Assembly (NCBI GenBank): GCA_023132105.1
Contig: JAGLYS010000176.1
Span: 1 to 7,796 of the forward strand
Direction: 5' to 3'
DNA from: Caldifarciminota bacterium
Lineage (GTDB): Bacteria; Hydrothermota; 32-111; QNBC01
DNA: 7,796 bases
The position numbers and the translations under genes are program-made. Shown in pieces: positions 6,378 to 7,796 of this stretch. A model generated the notes under the pieces. That model did not search any database and was not told where the DNA came from. It saw only the letters and a list, made by a program, of their open reading frames with translations. Each line of letters begins with the position of its first letter. Positions within the stretch are counted from its first letter, which is position 1.

Positions 6378-7450
6378 TATAACCCGAAATGATATCTGGT
6401 ATTTGTTAGCAAAATAGAATCTTTTAATTTGTTGATATACACAATATCCGTAACTTGTAACCTTCCGAAATTAGACAGAAAAATAGAAGGAGATATTTTG
6501 ATAGTCATATATTCTTTAATAATAGTATTATTGTATAAAGTTGCAGGAATATCTCTATCATTTAATATGACTATGGAAACAGGGGAGAAGTATATATTTT
6601 TATTCAATTTCAGATTTGTTATTCTCTCAAGATAAAATTCTGCTACATTGTTCAATTTAATGCCGGGTTGTATATATTCATAAAGTTCTTCTCTTAAATT
6701 AATCAGGTGATTGAAAATCGATTGAATTTTTGCAGTTAAATTTCCCTTTACAAAATTCTGTGGAAGACTGATTCCCTGTCCTCTGAACATTGCACCTGCA
6801 GAGAAAAATATATTCTTACTATCTTTATAAGCGGTATTACCCGGTGTCGGTTGAACACTTAAGCTGTTTTTTCCAAAAGCAACCTTTGAAGGAACTATTC
6901 TCCTTTCTCCACCATTCGAATATATATAAAAATCTATTTTATTTCTTGCTTCTATTTCCGTGATTCCCGGTTCTATATCCTTTAATGTTTGATGCATACT
7001 CTTTTCCGTTATCTGAATTGCTCTTTTTAGATATTGAATCTCCTCATCAGTTTTAATTGCTGCCGATTTTAATATAATATCATCAATAGTTTCTGATTTA
7101 ACATTATACATATTGTCGGTAATATTTGAGGGTGAATATATCTTAGTTATTTTATCATTTCCAAGCAATGATCGCATCGTTAACGGGTAATAGTACAGTT
7201 CATTGAAAATCTCTTCCTGCTTAACCGTTACATATTTACAGATAGATGGGGTTAATTTTTTCAATTGCTCTTTTTCATAGGATGTACAAAGTAAATACAC
7301 TTTTTTCCTTGTAATTAATAGTACAAGATTAAATTCAAATATATTAAATGAGCTTTTTATATCCAATAAATATGAAATTTCATCTGTAGCTAAGAGAATA
7401 TAACCCTCTTTATCCTGTAATCCTTTCTGTATTTCTTGAAGAAGTTCCAT
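6377..7450 (-). CDS. M24 (aminopeptidase P / prolidase) fold protein, probably catalytically inactive
   Basis: This 357-residue protein is probably cytosolic. Residues 1-125 fit the creatinase-like N-terminal domain. IIL-KSAAIKTDEEIQYLKRAI at about 125-145, then PGITEIEARNKIDF and a SNGGE segment, are classic M24 (pita-bread) sequence. Blocks where active enzymes carry five metal ligands (Asp, Asp, His, Glu, Glu) are recognisable but altered: FFSAGAMFRGQGISLPQNF (215-233) has Ser217 and Ser228 where the two Asp belong; MTIKISPSIF (315-324) has Ser320 for Glu; GRLQVTDIVYI (329-339) has Thr334 for Glu. The histidine block near 288-302 has no His. It is therefore likely a non-catalytic paralogue with a structural, binding or regulatory role. 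The ATG has a good AGGAG six bases upstream and overlaps the ispG 3' end by 41 bases. The rhomboid gene follows, sharing one base. Confidence 0.85.
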   Translation of the reverse strand: MELLQEIQKGLQDKEGYILLATDEISYLLDIKSSFNIFEFNLVLLITRKKVYLLCTSYEKEQLKKLTPSICKYVTVKQEEIFNELYYYPLTMRSLLGNDKITKIYSPSNITDNMYNVKSETIDDIILKSAAIKTDEEIQYLKRAIQITEKSMHQTLKDIEPGITEIEARNKIDFYIYSNGGERRIVPSKVAFGKNSLSVQPTPGNTAYKDSKNIFFSAGAMFRGQGISLPQNFVKGNLTAKIQSIFNHLINLREELYEYIQPGIKLNNVAEFYLERITNLKLNKNIYFSPVSIVILNDRDIPATLYNNTIIKEYMTIKISPSIFLSNFGRLQVTDIVYINKLKDSILLTNTRYHFGL

Positions 7451-7796
7451 TTTTTTCTCCTGTTAATAGTAGATTAAATTCATCTAAGAATGTAGTTTTT
7501 AGATTTGAATAATTTACTCTTTTCAATATTTTACCATTTTTAAATATAATGCCATCCTCCTTGTCCATCGCTATTCCGATATCTGCGTGTTTTGCCTCTC
7601 CAGGCCCATTGACAATACAACCCATAATAGCAATTGTTATAGGTATATCTACAACAATATCTTTTATCATTTCCTTAATTTCCCTAACAAGTTTTTCAAT
7701 ATTTATTTGAGTTCTGGAACAGGTAGGACAAGAGATGATTCTTATCCCTTTATATTTAGAGGAAACATTTTTTAGAATTTCTTTTGCAATATTTAT
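7410..7796 (-). CDS. ispG: 4-hydroxy-3-methylbut-2-en-1-yl diphosphate synthase, C-terminal part (5' end outside window)
   Basis: IspG (GcpE) reductively converts 2-C-methyl-D-erythritol 2,4-cyclodiphosphate to HMBPP in the MEP isoprenoid pathway, using a [4Fe-4S] cluster. The last 128 residues are visible; the open frame continues past position 7796. The cluster-binding pattern is complete: SCPTCSRTQ gives two Cys (fragment residues 23 and 26), and MGCIVNGPGEA gives the third Cys (60) and the Glu ligand (67). The Cys-to-Glu spacing of seven matches E. coli IspG. DIGIAMDKEDG follows, in place of the usual Gly-rich end motif. The final 13 residues (NGTSSRNTERITG) are also read in another frame as the start of the M24-like gene and look unlike the normal IspG tail. 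It is the most upstream gene seen in this operon. Confidence 0.96.
   Translation of the reverse strand: MNIAKEILKNVSSKYKGIRIISCPTCSRTQINIEKLVREIKEMIKDIVVDIPITIAIMGCIVNGPGEAKHADIGIAMDKEDGIIFKNGKILKRVNYSNLKTTFLDEFNLLLTGEKNGTSSRNTERITG
7457..7461 (-). promoter_or_regulatory. Shine-Dalgarno for the M24-like gene, inside ispG
   Basis: The minus strand reads CAGGAGAAAAAA and then ATG at 7450. The AGGAG core sits in the ispG coding region and supports the long overlap as real, since no alternative start downstream would keep the N-terminal domain intact. Confidence 0.7.

Noticed and set aside
1..7796. A defence system, prophage, toxin-antitoxin pair or mobile island.
   Set aside because: No transposase, integrase, phage, restriction, CRISPR or toxin family was recognised; both ends are core housekeeping genes and base composition appears uniform.

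Overview
The window is AT-rich (roughly 30% GC by eye). All ten genes lie on the minus strand, head to tail, so the biological reading order runs from position 7796 down to 1. No RNA gene, mobile element, CRISPR array or intergenic region was seen. The four in-window gaps between genes total 20 bases (4, 2, 12 and 2). The other five junctions are overlaps of 41, 1, 11, 4 and 4 bases. This looks like the interior of one long, translationally coupled operon whose promoter and terminator lie outside the window.

Order in transcription: (1) the 3' end of ispG, an iron-sulfur enzyme of the MEP isoprenoid pathway; (2) an M24 (pita-bread) peptidase-fold protein that appears to have lost every metal ligand; (3) a rhomboid intramembrane serine protease with an intact Ser/His dyad and a C-terminal TPR-like region; (4) an HD-superfamily hydrolase; (5) a small exported or membrane protein resembling the YfiM/DUF2279 family; (6) a D-2-hydroxyacid dehydrogenase; (7) a 56-residue helical protein of unknown function; (8) a 667-residue DUF3160-type lipoprotein; (9) rsmD, a 16S rRNA guanine-N2 methyltransferase; (10) the 5' part of coaD, phosphopantetheine adenylyltransferase.

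The organism is a low-GC bacterium that uses the MEP pathway and makes lipoproteins. The relaxed lipobox, the DUF3160 lipoprotein and the gene mix would fit a spirochaete or another low-GC Gram-negative lineage. That is a guess from general knowledge; nothing in the window fixes the phylum.

Housekeeping genes bracket the block (ispG at one end, rsmD-coaD at the other). The middle holds envelope proteins (rhomboid, YfiM-like, DUF3160) interleaved with soluble metabolic or regulatory ones. No single pathway joins them all. The most unusual features are the apparently dead M24 protein placed directly before an intact rhomboid protease, and the extreme compaction, in which several ribosome-binding sites are built from the last codons of the preceding gene. 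Two gene starts are best moved downstream of the longest ORF: the dehydrogenase to 3994 and rsmD to a TTG at 855.
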